A DNA stretch of 64,000 nucleotides from Rugosimonospora acidiphila (GTDB lineage Bacteria > Actinomycetota > Actinomycetes > Mycobacteriales > Micromonosporaceae): assembly GCF_039543385.1 (NCBI RefSeq), contig NZ_BAABJQ010000002.1:248001-312000 (forward strand), in the 5' to 3' direction. The translations under genes and the position numbers were made by a program. The notes beneath the pieces were generated by a model. It was not told the origin of the DNA. It saw only the letters and a list, made by a program, of their open reading frames with translations, and did not search any database. Below are positions 8,448 through 17,036 of the stretch, piece after piece (within the stretch, counting starts at the first letter, position 1; every line of letters begins with the position of its first letter).

Positions 8448-10658
8448 ATGCCGACAGAAAGCGTGCCGATGGGAAGCCTGCTACCCGCGGGAATGCCCAG
8501 CCTGCCGACGTTCGATCTGACCGCCGCCGAAGCCTCCTTCCAACCGCTGGGCGGGCGCGCCTTCCCGGCCGTGCAGGACCGGTGGGAGCGACTGGTGAGC
8601 ATGGCCAGCATCCCCGAGCCGGCCGACCGGATCTGGGACGCCCTGATCAACCCCGACCACATTGGACAGTGGCTGGGCGTGGTACACGGCGGCTGGGCGC
8701 AGCGCGGCCGAGAATCCACATTGGACTTCGAGGACGGTGAGTTCTTTTACTGCCGCACCGATCAGTCGACGCCACCGGCCGGTGCCCGCGCCGGCACGCT
8801 GCGGTACCTCTGGCGATGGGTCGGCATCGGTCCGGCGAGCGCGGTCACCTGGACCCTGACGCCCGGGCCGGACGGCACCATGGTGACCGTGGTGGAGGAG
8901 GCGACCAACCCGCCCTCGGACTGGCGCTCCTGGAACGGGATGGGCTGGCCAGGCATCCTCGACCAGCTCGCCAGCTACCTGCGCACCGGTACCAACAGCC
9001 GGTGGCCGTGGCGGCGGATGGGACCGTACCTGCAGATCCCGCTGCCGGTCATGCCGTTCCAGGCCTGGGACATGCTCACCAGCCCGTCGGCGGTCAAGCA
9101 CTGGATGGTGCGTAGCGCCGGATCGCTCGCGGTCGGCGACCCGATGACGCTGGTGATGGGCGACGCCAGTGGCACCGTCGAGCTGACCGTCACCAAGTCG
9201 GTCGACACCGGTCAGGAGTTCCCGTCCTACCTGCCGTACGTGGAGTTCGAGCTGCGCCGGCCGTGCTGGAACGCCCCGCTCGGCGGCCGGATGTGGATCG
9301 AGCCAGCCGGTCTCGGGCAGAGCATCCTGCAGGTGTTCCACTTCAACTGGGAGCGCCTGGACATCCGCGATCCGGTGACCGAACGCAAACTGCTGACCGG
9401 GTTCTGGGCCGGCGCGGCCGCCCGGGCACAGATGCTGTTCGCGCCGCAGGGTGCGCCGGCCGGGCCGCACGGCTGGACGGCGAGCGCTCCCGGCGCGGCC
9501 GATGGCGCCAACGGGGTCTCACAAGCCGGCGCCGGCGCCGCCCCGGCCGCCATGAGCAACGGCAACGGCAACGGGCACCACGCCGGGAACCCGCTGTCCA
9601 CGATGGACTTCCCGGCGGCGATGTCGTTCGCCGGCAGGGTGATGGGCGACCTGGGCGCCGCGACGACCAGCCTGCTCACGGTACTCGGGGTGCGGCTGGG
9701 CCTGTTCGGCGCGCTGGCCGGCGGCCCGGCCACCAGCACCGAACTGGCGGACCGCACCGGAATGTCCGAGCGGTACCTGCGGGAATGGTTGTGGGGCCTG
9801 CACAGCGCCGGGTACCTGCGACTGGACTCGAACAGCCGGCGCTTCAGCCTGCCGGTCGAACACGCCGCGGTGCTCGCGATCGAGCAGTCCCCCCTGTACC
9901 TGGCCTCGGCGTACGATCTGCTGCCGCCGATGGCAGCGATGCTGGACGAGGTGTCCACGGCTTTCCGCAGCGGGCAGGGCATTTCCCCCGACCGGTACCC
10001 GGCCAGCCTGTTCACGGCGATGGAGCGGATGAGCGCCACCTGGCTGGACACCGCGTTGCTGGGCGAGTGGCTGCCCGCGGTGGACGGTCTGATCAACCGG
10101 CTCCGCAACGGCGCGAAGGTGGCCGACGTCGGCTGCGGCGGCGGGCGCGCCCTGATCACGATGGCGGGCCAGTTCCCCAACAGCGAGTTCGACGGCTTCG
10201 ACAGGTACAAGCCCAACGTGTCCCGGGCGCAGGCCGCGGCCAAGGCGGCCGGTGTCGCCGACCGGGTGCGGTTCCATGACGCCGACGCGGCCGACGGGAT
10301 GACCGGACCGCTGGACCTGGTGACCATGTTCGACGTGCTGCACGACGCGCCGGACCCGCACGGGGTGCTGGCCGCCGCGCACGGCGCCCTGGCGCCGGTG
10401 GACGGGGTGCTGCTGGTGCTGGAGAGTGCCGCGGCCGCCGACCCGGCCGACAACGCCGGCCCGTCCGGTCAGATCCTGTATGCCACCAGCGCGCTGTACT
10501 GCGTACCGACCGCGCTGGCCGACGGCGCCGACGCGCTGGGCACCCTCGGCCTGCCGTACCAGAAGTTGTCCGAGCTGGCGCGCGCCGCCGGTTTCGCGAG
10601 CGTCGAGGAGTTGCCCATCGCCAGCCCGCTCAACGCCCTGTTCGTGCTGCGACCCTAG
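8448..10658 (+). CDS. Fusion: two SRPBCC domains plus a winged-helix SAM methyltransferase
   Basis: The 736-aa protein has three parts. Residues about 40-345 are two SRPBCC (START-like) domains like those of the 3005-3886 gene. A Gly/Asn/His linker (SNGNGNGHH, about aa 370) follows. Residues about 385-736 are a class I methyltransferase with an N-terminal winged helix (STELADRTGMSERYLREWL), SAM motif I VADVGCGGGRALI (about aa 558) and VTMFDVLHD. The arrangement suggests that a hydrophobic substrate bound or cyclised by the SRPBCC part is methylated by the attached domain; this is inferred. ATG 8448 is preceded by AAGGGG (8435-8440). In-frame ATGs at 8415 and 8421 lack a good site. The stop lies 10 bases before the kinase start. 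Confidence 0.85.
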   Translation: MPTESVPMGSLLPAGMPSLPTFDLTAAEASFQPLGGRAFPAVQDRWERLVSMASIPEPADRIWDALINPDHIGQWLGVVHGGWAQRGRESTLDFEDGEFFYCRTDQSTPPAGARAGTLRYLWRWVGIGPASAVTWTLTPGPDGTMVTVVEEATNPPSDWRSWNGMGWPGILDQLASYLRTGTNSRWPWRRMGPYLQIPLPVMPFQAWDMLTSPSAVKHWMVRSAGSLAVGDPMTLVMGDASGTVELTVTKSVDTGQEFPSYLPYVEFELRRPCWNAPLGGRMWIEPAGLGQSILQVFHFNWERLDIRDPVTERKLLTGFWAGAAARAQMLFAPQGAPAGPHGWTASAPGAADGANGVSQAGAGAAPAAMSNGNGNGHHAGNPLSTMDFPAAMSFAGRVMGDLGAATTSLLTVLGVRLGLFGALAGGPATSTELADRTGMSERYLREWLWGLHSAGYLRLDSNSRRFSLPVEHAAVLAIEQSPLYLASAYDLLPPMAAMLDEVSTAFRSGQGISPDRYPASLFTAMERMSATWLDTALLGEWLPAVDGLINRLRNGAKVADVGCGGGRALITMAGQFPNSEFDGFDRYKPNVSRAQAAAKAAGVADRVRFHDADAADGMTGPLDLVTMFDVLHDAPDPHGVLAAAHGALAPVDGVLLVLESAAAADPADNAGPSGQILYATSALYCVPTALADGADALGTLGLPYQKLSELARAAGFASVEELPIASPLNALFVLRP

Positions 10659-10668
10659 GGGGAATGCC

Positions 10669-11979
10669 GTGTCGGAACCCACAGACCTCCACGAGGAGCC
10701 CGCGCCGCGGGTGCCGGTGTGGCGGATGCTCGTACGCGCCGCGGTGATCGCGGCCATCGTGCTCGGCGGCACCGTCGCCACCCTGTTCGGCATGCTCGGT
10801 GGCCTGATCATCGGCGGGCCGAAGCGGGCACGCCAGATCGGCTACCGCGCCATGGTCGGCACCCTGCAGACCCTCGGTCCGACCTTCGTGAAGTTTGGCC
10901 AGACCTCCAGTACCCGCAAGGACACCATGTCCGAGGGAATGGCCGCGGCAATGGGCCGGCTGCACGACTCGGTGCGGCCGATGTCGCGGCGCCACCGGGA
11001 GCGGGCGCTGCGCGAGGCCAACCTCAGCCAGCTGGTCGAGGTGAGCCGGGACCCGGTAGCCAGCGGCAGCATCGCCTGCGTGTACCAGGGGAAGCTGGCC
11101 GACGGTCGGGTGGTCGCGGTCAAGCTCAAGCGACCCGGCATCGACCGCCGGATGCGCACCGATCTCGCGTTGGCCGAGTCGATGATGCGCGGCATGCAGC
11201 GGATGCCGAACATGCGCGGCATGCCCATGGCCGACCTGGTCGGGTACGTGAGCAAGGCGATCCTCGGCCAGCTCGACTTCGGCCGGGAGGCACGCAACAT
11301 CACGCACCTGCGCACCTGCCTGCGCGAGGTCGGGCAGATCCGGATACCGGCGGTGTACCCCGAGGTGTCCGCACCCAACTGCCTGCTGTTCGAATACCTG
11401 CCCCAGTTGGACGTCAGGACCCCCAGTACGCTGCCGGCCGACGTGCGCAAGGCGCTGGCCGACCGGGTGCTTCAGGCGGCCAACCAGATGATGTTCAAGG
11501 ACGGCTTCGTGCACTGCGACCTGCACCCCGGCAACGTGTATCTGACCCCGGACCAGCGGGTGGTGATCCTGGACGCCGGGTACTGCGTGCACCTGCCCGA
11601 CCGGGTACGGGACCTGATCGGCGAGTTCTTCGAGTGTCTGGCCTTCGGTGAGGGGCAGCGGTGCGGCCAGATCGTGCTGGAGAGCGCGGTCAACCCGGAC
11701 CCGGCCGACGCGGACGCGTTCATCGCCGGCATGGTCGACATCGTCGACCGGCACGCCGGTCCGGGCAAGGAGTTCGACATGAAGGTCTTCGGCGACGAGG
11801 TCTTCAAGCTCCAGCAGAAGCACGGCATCTACGCGGCCTCGGACTTCGCCTTCCCCCTGATGTCGCTCAACGTGCTGGACGGCACGGTGCGGGGATTCTA
11901 CGAGTCGGTCGACTTCCAGCAGGTGGGCGTGGCCGGACGCAGCGCGCCCCGGCCGTCGCCGCAGACTCGGGTCGCCTGA
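10669..11979 (+). CDS. AarF/ABC1/UbiB-family atypical kinase with an N-terminal membrane segment
   Basis: The 436-aa protein is a full ABC1 kinase. It has a hydrophobic N-terminal segment (about aa 20-45), the family hallmark KFGQTSSTR (KxGQ motif), a nucleotide-binding lysine in VVAVKLKRPGI, the catalytic loop HCDLHPGNVYL and ILDAGYCV, a DAG in place of DFG. Relatives (UbiB, Coq8) are ATPases needed for quinone biosynthesis; here it could handle a lipophilic intermediate at the membrane. GTG 10669 follows TAGGGGGAAT and lies 10 bases after the methyltransferase fusion, so the two are coupled. It is a paralogue of the truncated gene at the left edge, and the pair brackets the block. Confidence 0.88.
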   Translation: MSEPTDLHEEPAPRVPVWRMLVRAAVIAAIVLGGTVATLFGMLGGLIIGGPKRARQIGYRAMVGTLQTLGPTFVKFGQTSSTRKDTMSEGMAAAMGRLHDSVRPMSRRHRERALREANLSQLVEVSRDPVASGSIACVYQGKLADGRVVAVKLKRPGIDRRMRTDLALAESMMRGMQRMPNMRGMPMADLVGYVSKAILGQLDFGREARNITHLRTCLREVGQIRIPAVYPEVSAPNCLLFEYLPQLDVRTPSTLPADVRKALADRVLQAANQMMFKDGFVHCDLHPGNVYLTPDQRVVILDAGYCVHLPDRVRDLIGEFFECLAFGEGQRCGQIVLESAVNPDPADADAFIAGMVDIVDRHAGPGKEFDMKVFGDEVFKLQQKHGIYAASDFAFPLMSLNVLDGTVRGFYESVDFQQVGVAGRSAPRPSPQTRVA

Positions 11980-11996
11980 GCCGGTCCGGCACGGCA

Positions 11997-12026
11997 AGCG
12001 CGGAGCGGGTCGTCCCGCTCCGCGCT
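11997..12026 (+). terminator. Bidirectional hairpin between convergent genes
   Basis: A perfect 13-bp stem (AGCGCGGAGCGGG with CCCGCTCCGCGCT) and TCGT loop sits 18 bases after the kinase stop and 36 bases past the stop of the opposite-strand SnoaL-like gene. It can end both transcripts. Confidence 0.75.
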
Positions 12027-12061
12027 GTCGTCGTGAATCCGTCTCAGGCCATGCTGGCGTC

Positions 12062-12490
12062 TCAGCCCATGGCGGCCAGGACCGCCTCCGGGAGCAGACC
12101 CACCTGCTGCATCAGGTGCAGCTCGTCGGTCACGCCCCAGTGCTCGACCAGTTTGCCGCCCGCGACCCGGGCGATCCCGAACACCGAGCACTCCACCGGC
12201 TTGCCGGTGGCCGGCATGCCCATGTACTCGCCGGTGTGGGTCGCCCGCGCGATCATGCGGCTGGCTACCCGGTCGCCGTCGGCCACCAGGTCGACGATCT
12301 CGAACTGCAGGTCCGGGAATGCGGTCATGAAGCCGGACACGATGTTCAGCACCGCGTTGAAACCGTGGCTGCCCATCCGGGTGTGGTGCACCATGTCGGG
12401 CGACCAGAACTCGGCCATGCCCGGCAGGTCGCCCCTGTTCCAGGTCTCGATGTAACGCCGGACCAGCGCCTTGTTGTCCTCAGTCGACAC
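12062..12490 (-). CDS. SnoaL-like ester cyclase (NTF2 fold)
   Basis: The 142-aa protein matches the SnoaL-like polyketide cyclase/steroid-isomerase superfamily: NKALVRRYIETWNRGDL at the N terminus, an FPDLQFEIVDLVADGDRVAS strand pair, and the end VEHWGVTDELHLMQQVG. SnoaL enzymes close rings on aromatic polyketide esters, but many family members only bind small hydrophobic ligands. The start is GTG at 12490, behind GAGGAGG on the minus strand; the longer upstream frame is untranslated. It is the only minus-strand gene in the left block, divergent from 12686. It joins three other NTF2-fold genes nearby. Confidence 0.85.
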   Translation of the reverse strand: MSTEDNKALVRRYIETWNRGDLPGMAEFWSPDMVHHTRMGSHGFNAVLNIVSGFMTAFPDLQFEIVDLVADGDRVASRMIARATHTGEYMGMPATGKPVECSVFGIARVAGGKLVEHWGVTDELHLMQQVGLLPEAVLAAMG

Positions 12491-12685
12491 GTGTCGCCTC
12501 CTCGTGCATCGGGTACCGGCCCGCCGAGGCGAGCGGTGGTTTTCCCTCCTCTGGGCATCGTCGCGGACTGGCACGACGCGTGCTTCTTCCGGCTTGCTTG
12601 TCCTGCCGGATCAGCGCAATGTGGAGGAAGTCAACCGATACCCGTCAAGACCACACTGACGGGCATACAGGGAAGGAGTTCCGCA

Positions 12686-13336
12686 ATGCCGATGCAGGAC
12701 GAGCAACGACGCGCGTACCTGGAGCGCGCGGGAGTCACCCAGGAGCAGATCGACCAGACCGTCGGCGAGTTGCCCATCCACGAGGGCAGCTACCAGGCGC
12801 GGGGTCTGTCCCGCGACCAGGCCCACCGGGTACGCGAGGCGGTGCGCCAGGTGGTGGCCGACGCGGCGATCATCGCGGCGAAGTACAGCACGATCGCCAA
12901 ACGCGCCGACGGCGACGTCGGCCGGGAGGTCGCCGCGGACGAGCTGGCCACCGACCGCAGGCACCTGGACGAGCTGTTCGCCGACGAGTACACGCTGCAC
13001 AACCCGTTCGGGCAGGACGAGGGCAAGGAACACGTCATCGACGCCATGCTCAAGGGCATGATCAGCTATGACGGCATGGGCAGCCAGGGCTTCGAGGCGT
13101 CGAGCCAGTCCCTCCAGGTCCACGGCGACAGCGCGGTGGCCATCGGCGACTACCGGATGCGCGCCACCGGCCGGGCGAAGGACGCCGAGAGCGGTGAGGT
13201 GTACCAGCAGGACCTCGGCGGCACGTACCGGATCACCAACACGTACGTGCACCGCGATGGCCGGTGGCAGGCCGCCACCTCGCAGATGACCGCGATTCCC
13301 GCGGAGCACAAGTTCGTGCTCACCCCCGACTCGTAG
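12686..13336 (+). CDS. NTF2-like/SnoaL-related protein with a helical N-terminal extension
   Basis: The 216-aa protein starts at ATG 12686 after GGAAGGAG. Residues 1-90 are helical and charged, ending in VAADELATDRRHLDELFADE. The remaining 120 residues look like an NTF2-fold domain (FADEYTLHNPFGQDEGKEHV, later TYVHRDGRWQAATSQMTAIP, typical of DUF4440/SnoaL ends). The family gives either cyclase/isomerase activity or ligand binding; no catalytic residues can be fixed here. The gene is divergent from 12062-12490 and ends at a very strong hairpin (13356-13408). Confidence 0.72.
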   Translation: MPMQDEQRRAYLERAGVTQEQIDQTVGELPIHEGSYQARGLSRDQAHRVREAVRQVVADAAIIAAKYSTIAKRADGDVGREVAADELATDRRHLDELFADEYTLHNPFGQDEGKEHVIDAMLKGMISYDGMGSQGFEASSQSLQVHGDSAVAIGDYRMRATGRAKDAESGEVYQQDLGGTYRITNTYVHRDGRWQAATSQMTAIPAEHKFVLTPDS

Positions 13337-13355
13337 ATCGACGACCACCGCAGAT

Positions 13356-13408
13356 CCGAAACGGATCGGTGCCCAGCCGGGATCCGGCTGGGCACCGACC
13401 CGTTTCGG
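13356..13408 (+). terminator. Long hairpin, 25-position stem with one mismatch
   Basis: The outer arms CCGAAACGG/CCGTTTCGG and inner arms TCGGTGCCCAGCCGG/CCGGCTGGGCACCGA are separated by one A-C mismatch and close on a GAT loop. It starts 20 bases after the stop of the 216-aa NTF2-like gene, so it is its terminator, although the stem is unusually long. Confidence 0.8.
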
Positions 13409-13415
13409 GGCTGTG

Positions 13416-13466
13416 CCGTCGAGGCGTCTCAGCCCGTCGAGGCGTCTCAGTCCACCGAGGCGCTTT
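13416..13466 (+). repeat. Short 18-bp-period tandem repeat
   Basis: CCGTCGAGGCGTCTCAG occurs twice at an 18-base period (13416-13432 and 13434-13450), followed by a decayed third copy (CCACCGAGGCGC). It lies in the intergenic space between the long hairpin and the second P450. No function can be assigned. Confidence 0.6.
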
Positions 13467-13611
13467 TTCGGGCCGTCGGGGCGTTGTCGGGCCCTCAAGC
13501 GGGGCGGACGCCGGCGGTCCGGGCGCATCGCGCAAGCCGCAGGAAGCGCACTTGCCCGGGCGCGCGCCAGGCTGACCGGGGTACCCGTGTGACGACCCCG
13601 GAGGTGTGTCG

Positions 13612-15027
13612 ATGCCCGTTCCTGAGATCCCGGGTCCACGAGCGATGCCGGTGATCGGTCACCGCGGCAACTTCGCCCGGTTCGCCTTCGACGCGGTGAC
13701 CTACCTGCGCCGGCTGCACGAGCAGTACGGCGAGATCGCCTCCCTGGTCCGCGGCCGCGGCGACTACGTGTTCGTGTTCTCCCCCCGCTACAACCAGATC
13801 GTGCTCACCGAACCGGCGCTCTACGAGAACCTCGACGCCGCGTCCTCACCGGTGCGGATGGGCGAGGACAGCTCGCTGCGCCGGCTGTACGCGGGCCTGA
13901 CCAACATGAACGGCGCCCAGCATCGGCGCCAGCGCAAGCTGATGGGCGCGGCCCTGCAGCGCCGGCACGTCGAGGCGTACGCCCCGGACATCAACGCGCT
14001 CGCCGAGCGGCAGTTCTCCGGCTGGCGGCTGGGCCAGCGGCTGGACCTGCTGCAGGAGATGCGCGCGCTGACCATGGCGGTAGCGGTGTCCACCATGCTC
14101 GGCCTGCCACCCGACAACCACGGGCGCCAGATGGGCCGGCTGCTGCAGGACTGGATGGACACGGTGTTCTCGGTGCGCGCCCTGGCGCTACCGGTGGATC
14201 TGCCCGGCCTGCCGTACCACCGGCTGCAACTGCTGTCCGACCGGCTGGAGCGGGCCGTGCGGGGGCTGATCGACCGGCGCCGCGCGCAAAGCACCGGTAC
14301 TGACGTGCTGTCCCGGCTGATCCGCGCCAACGACGACGAGGGGCGTGGACTGACGGATGACGAACTGATTGGTCAGACCACGTTCCTTTTCATCGCCGGT
14401 CATGCCACCACCGCCAGCGCGCTGACCTGGACGATTTTCTTGCTGTGCACCCATCCGGGAATCATGCGCGACCTCGTAGACGAGCTGACCGGCACGCTGC
14501 GCGGCGACCCGCCGGAGGTCTCCCGGCTGCAGGACCTGCCACTGCTGGACCGCGTCGTCAAGGAGAGCCTGCGGCTGCTGCCGCCGGTGATGTGGTGGAG
14601 CAAGGTAGCGGCCGGTCCGGTGCGGCTCGACCGGTACCCGCTGCCCGCCGGCGCGCACGTGGTGTTCAGCTCGTACATCACCCACCGGCTGCCGGAGCTG
14701 TACCGCCGTCCCGACGTGTTCTGGCCGGACCGATGGCTGTCCTGCGACCCGACCCCGTACGAGTACCTGCCGTTCTCCGCCGGCCCGCGCACCTGCCTGG
14801 GCGCAGGATTCGCGATGATGGAGATGAAGCTGATCCTCGCCGCGCTGCTGCAACGCTGGCGCCCCGAGATGCCCTCGGGCAGCCGGGTGGATCCGGGCGG
14901 CCTGATGGTGTCGCAGCCCAAGCACGGGCTACCGGTCACGCTGGCCCGGACGGTGGGTCTGGCCCCCGAGATCGAGGTCTCCGGGAGCATCCGCCGGGTG
15001 CTGGATCTGACCGGCGCGCCCGGCTGA
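13612..15027 (+). CDS. Cytochrome P450
   Basis: The 471-aa P450 has IAGHATTASALTWTI in the I helix (AGxxTT, about aa 261), KESLRLLPP (ExxR, about aa 316) and the heme loop FSAGPRTCLGAGFAMME (Cys at about aa 396). These are the canonical sequences of class-I-like, CYP4/CYP102-type or terpene-oxidising bacterial P450s. It differs clearly from the P450 at 7006-8289, so the two likely act at different positions of a product. ATG 13612 lies 7 bases after GGAGG (13600-13604). A GTG two codons upstream is possible. It is followed by two NTF2-fold genes on the same strand. Confidence 0.92.
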   Translation: MPVPEIPGPRAMPVIGHRGNFARFAFDAVTYLRRLHEQYGEIASLVRGRGDYVFVFSPRYNQIVLTEPALYENLDAASSPVRMGEDSSLRRLYAGLTNMNGAQHRRQRKLMGAALQRRHVEAYAPDINALAERQFSGWRLGQRLDLLQEMRALTMAVAVSTMLGLPPDNHGRQMGRLLQDWMDTVFSVRALALPVDLPGLPYHRLQLLSDRLERAVRGLIDRRRAQSTGTDVLSRLIRANDDEGRGLTDDELIGQTTFLFIAGHATTASALTWTIFLLCTHPGIMRDLVDELTGTLRGDPPEVSRLQDLPLLDRVVKESLRLLPPVMWWSKVAAGPVRLDRYPLPAGAHVVFSSYITHRLPELYRRPDVFWPDRWLSCDPTPYEYLPFSAGPRTCLGAGFAMMEMKLILAALLQRWRPEMPSGSRVDPGGLMVSQPKHGLPVTLARTVGLAPEIEVSGSIRRVLDLTGAPG

Positions 15028-15166
15028 TCCGCGGTGTCCCCACGGCGTCGCGAAACCTTGTGCCACAGGGTAGTGGCGGGCGGCCGGCGAGCAACGACGA
15101 AGAAGTCCCGCGATCGGCACCGATGCGAAACTGACTGGCAAGTGCCACCCCTCCCGGGAGGATTCT

Positions 15167-16141
15167 ATGAGCGCAACTGACAAGCCGAGCCAGGCCCCGC
15201 AGGGGGGTACTGCGCTCAAAGAAATTCAGGGCCGCTGGTTCGAGATGCAGAACGCCTTGGCCAAAACCAACGGCAATACCAACGCGGGCACCGACCTGGC
15301 CGTCTCCGAGTCGCAGGAGACCCAGCCCCCCAAGGGCCTGCGCGACGGTCTGTCACTCATCCAGCGGCTGCCGGCCGGAGCCCGTGAGCAGCTGTTCGAC
15401 CAGTTCCTGGCGACCGTCTCCGCGCGGTTCGACGGCACCATCACGGTGTCGCAGCCCATCAGCGAGGACCGCCGGCAGCGGAACATCGACATCTTCTACA
15501 AGTACATCGAGTACGAGAACGCCCGGAACTACGAGGGAATGGCGAAACTGTTCCACCCCACCGAGTTCCGCAGCAAGACGTACTTCGGTAACGACCCGAT
15601 CAGCCCCGAGGCGCACAACCGCATGCTGCGCGGGCTGTTCCGGTCCTTCCCGGACTGGTTCATGGTGATCAATGAGATCATCTCCGCCGACAACGAGGCG
15701 GTGGTCGGACTGATCACCGGGCGCGGCACCCAGTACGAGGAGTTCGCCGGGCGCCCACCCCGCGACCACCAGATCGCGATCCCGACGCTGCACTCGATCA
15801 AGGTGCGCGACGACCTCATCATCGAGCACCGGCACATCAACCCGTTCGAGGACATCTTCGCCAACCAGATCATGGCGCCGCTGACCGAGGACATCATGGC
15901 GGTGCGGGCGCAGCAGGGCTTCGACAGCAAGCTGGCCCAGCGTGCGTACGAGGCGGCGGTTGCCGCCGGGGCGGACGAAAGCAAGCTCAGCGAGCTACGC
16001 GCACTCATCGAGTTGAAGCGCCGCCAGTGCCAGGTGCTGCTCAAGGGCACCCTGCGCCGCTGCGCCATGATCGCGCCAATCGGCGAGATCTACTGCGAGC
16101 ACCACCAGAAGCACGGATACGGCATCGACGGGTTGGAGTAG
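15167..16141 (+). CDS. SnoaL-like protein with N-terminal extension and C-terminal Cys/His tail
   Basis: The 324-aa protein has three parts. Residues 1-100 are a low-complexity, partly helical region. Residues about 105-235 form an NTF2/SnoaL-like domain (IDIFYKYIEYENARNYEGM, FRSFPDWFMVINEIISADNE, HSIKVRDDLIIEHRHINPF). A helical tail contains Cys288, Cys299, Cys310 and His312/313 in RRQCQVLL, RRCAMI and YCEHHQKHG. The spacing of these residues suggests a small metal-binding site, unusual for this family. It is followed 69 bases later by another SnoaL-like gene, probably in the same operon. A cyclase or ligand-binding role is inferred from the fold only. Confidence 0.78.
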   Translation: MSATDKPSQAPQGGTALKEIQGRWFEMQNALAKTNGNTNAGTDLAVSESQETQPPKGLRDGLSLIQRLPAGAREQLFDQFLATVSARFDGTITVSQPISEDRRQRNIDIFYKYIEYENARNYEGMAKLFHPTEFRSKTYFGNDPISPEAHNRMLRGLFRSFPDWFMVINEIISADNEAVVGLITGRGTQYEEFAGRPPRDHQIAIPTLHSIKVRDDLIIEHRHINPFEDIFANQIMAPLTEDIMAVRAQQGFDSKLAQRAYEAAVAAGADESKLSELRALIELKRRQCQVLLKGTLRRCAMIAPIGEIYCEHHQKHGYGIDGLE

Positions 16142-16210
16142 GCCAGCCGCCAACCAACCGGCCGCACACGCAACGGGCCCACGGGAGCGGCCCGGATGAG
16201 GAGAACGACG

Positions 16211-16906
16211 ATGACATCCGCCGAACACAGCGCCGTACAGCAGCAGGACCCGGTACAGGGGCAGATCAACGAGGCGGCCAACCGGCTGCGCGAACTGCTC
16301 GGGCTCGACGTCAGCACCGAAACGGTGGTCAGCGCGGTCGAAGACCTCAAGCGAATCGAGGAGAACAAGAAGGTTCTGCTGCGCTTCCAGCGCGAGGTCT
16401 TCAACGCCAGCGACTGGAGCACCGAAACGCTGCAGCGCAACCTCACCGACGACTTCATCGACCACGCCGCGATGCAGGGCGACCCGCCCGGCCTCGAGGG
16501 CGTGCAGATGCGCTTCTCCGCCTGGGCCTCGGCCTTCGACGAAGCGCTGGAGGAGAACGAGGCGATCGTCGGGCAGGGCGACCTACTGGCCGTCATGTAC
16601 ACCCTGCACGCCCATCACCGGGGCGCGTTCATGGGCGTCGAGCCGACCAACCGCGAGGTCGCCATCCCCGGCATGGAGCTGGTACGCATCCGGGACGGGA
16701 AGATCGCCGAGCACTGGGGGATCTACGACTTCCTGCGTACCGCCGAGGAGATCAACACCAACCTCGCGTTCATCCCGCGCGGCGGAACCGCCGACCCGGC
16801 CCGGCCGCAGGTGCCGTGGGCGATCAAGATGACCGAGGAGGACGCGGCCGGTCTCGGGACCGCCGCCGAGGATTATCTGCGCCCGCGCGAGGGCGAAGAG
16901 TCCTGA
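16211..16906 (+). CDS. SnoaL-like ester cyclase family protein
   Basis: The 231-aa protein combines a helical N-terminal region (about aa 1-65) with a SnoaL-like domain: LLRFQREVFNASDWSTETL, the acidic NLTDDFIDHAAMQGDP, and the ending VRIRDGKIAEHWGIYDFL, which is diagnostic of the family. ATG 16211 is placed by ATGAGGAGA just upstream; an in-frame ATG at 16196 would put that site inside the gene. It is the fourth NTF2-fold gene within 4.9 kb and ends at a perfect palindromic hairpin. Cyclase activity is not proven by the sequence. Confidence 0.83.
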   Translation: MTSAEHSAVQQQDPVQGQINEAANRLRELLGLDVSTETVVSAVEDLKRIEENKKVLLRFQREVFNASDWSTETLQRNLTDDFIDHAAMQGDPPGLEGVQMRFSAWASAFDEALEENEAIVGQGDLLAVMYTLHAHHRGAFMGVEPTNREVAIPGMELVRIRDGKIAEHWGIYDFLRTAEEINTNLAFIPRGGTADPARPQVPWAIKMTEEDAAGLGTAAEDYLRPREGEES

Positions 16907-16917
16907 GAGCAGCCGAT

Positions 16918-16947
16918 CGCGCCGCGCCGGTCGACCGGCGCGGCGCG
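16918..16947 (+). terminator. Perfect 30-bp palindrome, terminator of the NTF2-fold operon
   Basis: CGCGCCGCGCCGGTC is followed immediately by its reverse complement, 11 bases after the stop codon. As RNA it folds into a very stable GC stem. No T tract follows. Confidence 0.7.
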
Positions 16948-17036
16948 TCCGCGCGGGCGCGTCCGCCCCGCGCGTCCCCGGTGCCCCGCGTCCTGGTTCC
17001 CGGTTCGCCCCACACCCACGGACACTTTCGGTCTAG

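Noticed and set aside
13416..13466. CRISPR-like repeat
   Set aside because: Two to three decayed copies with no spacers of constant length; a simple tandem repeat.
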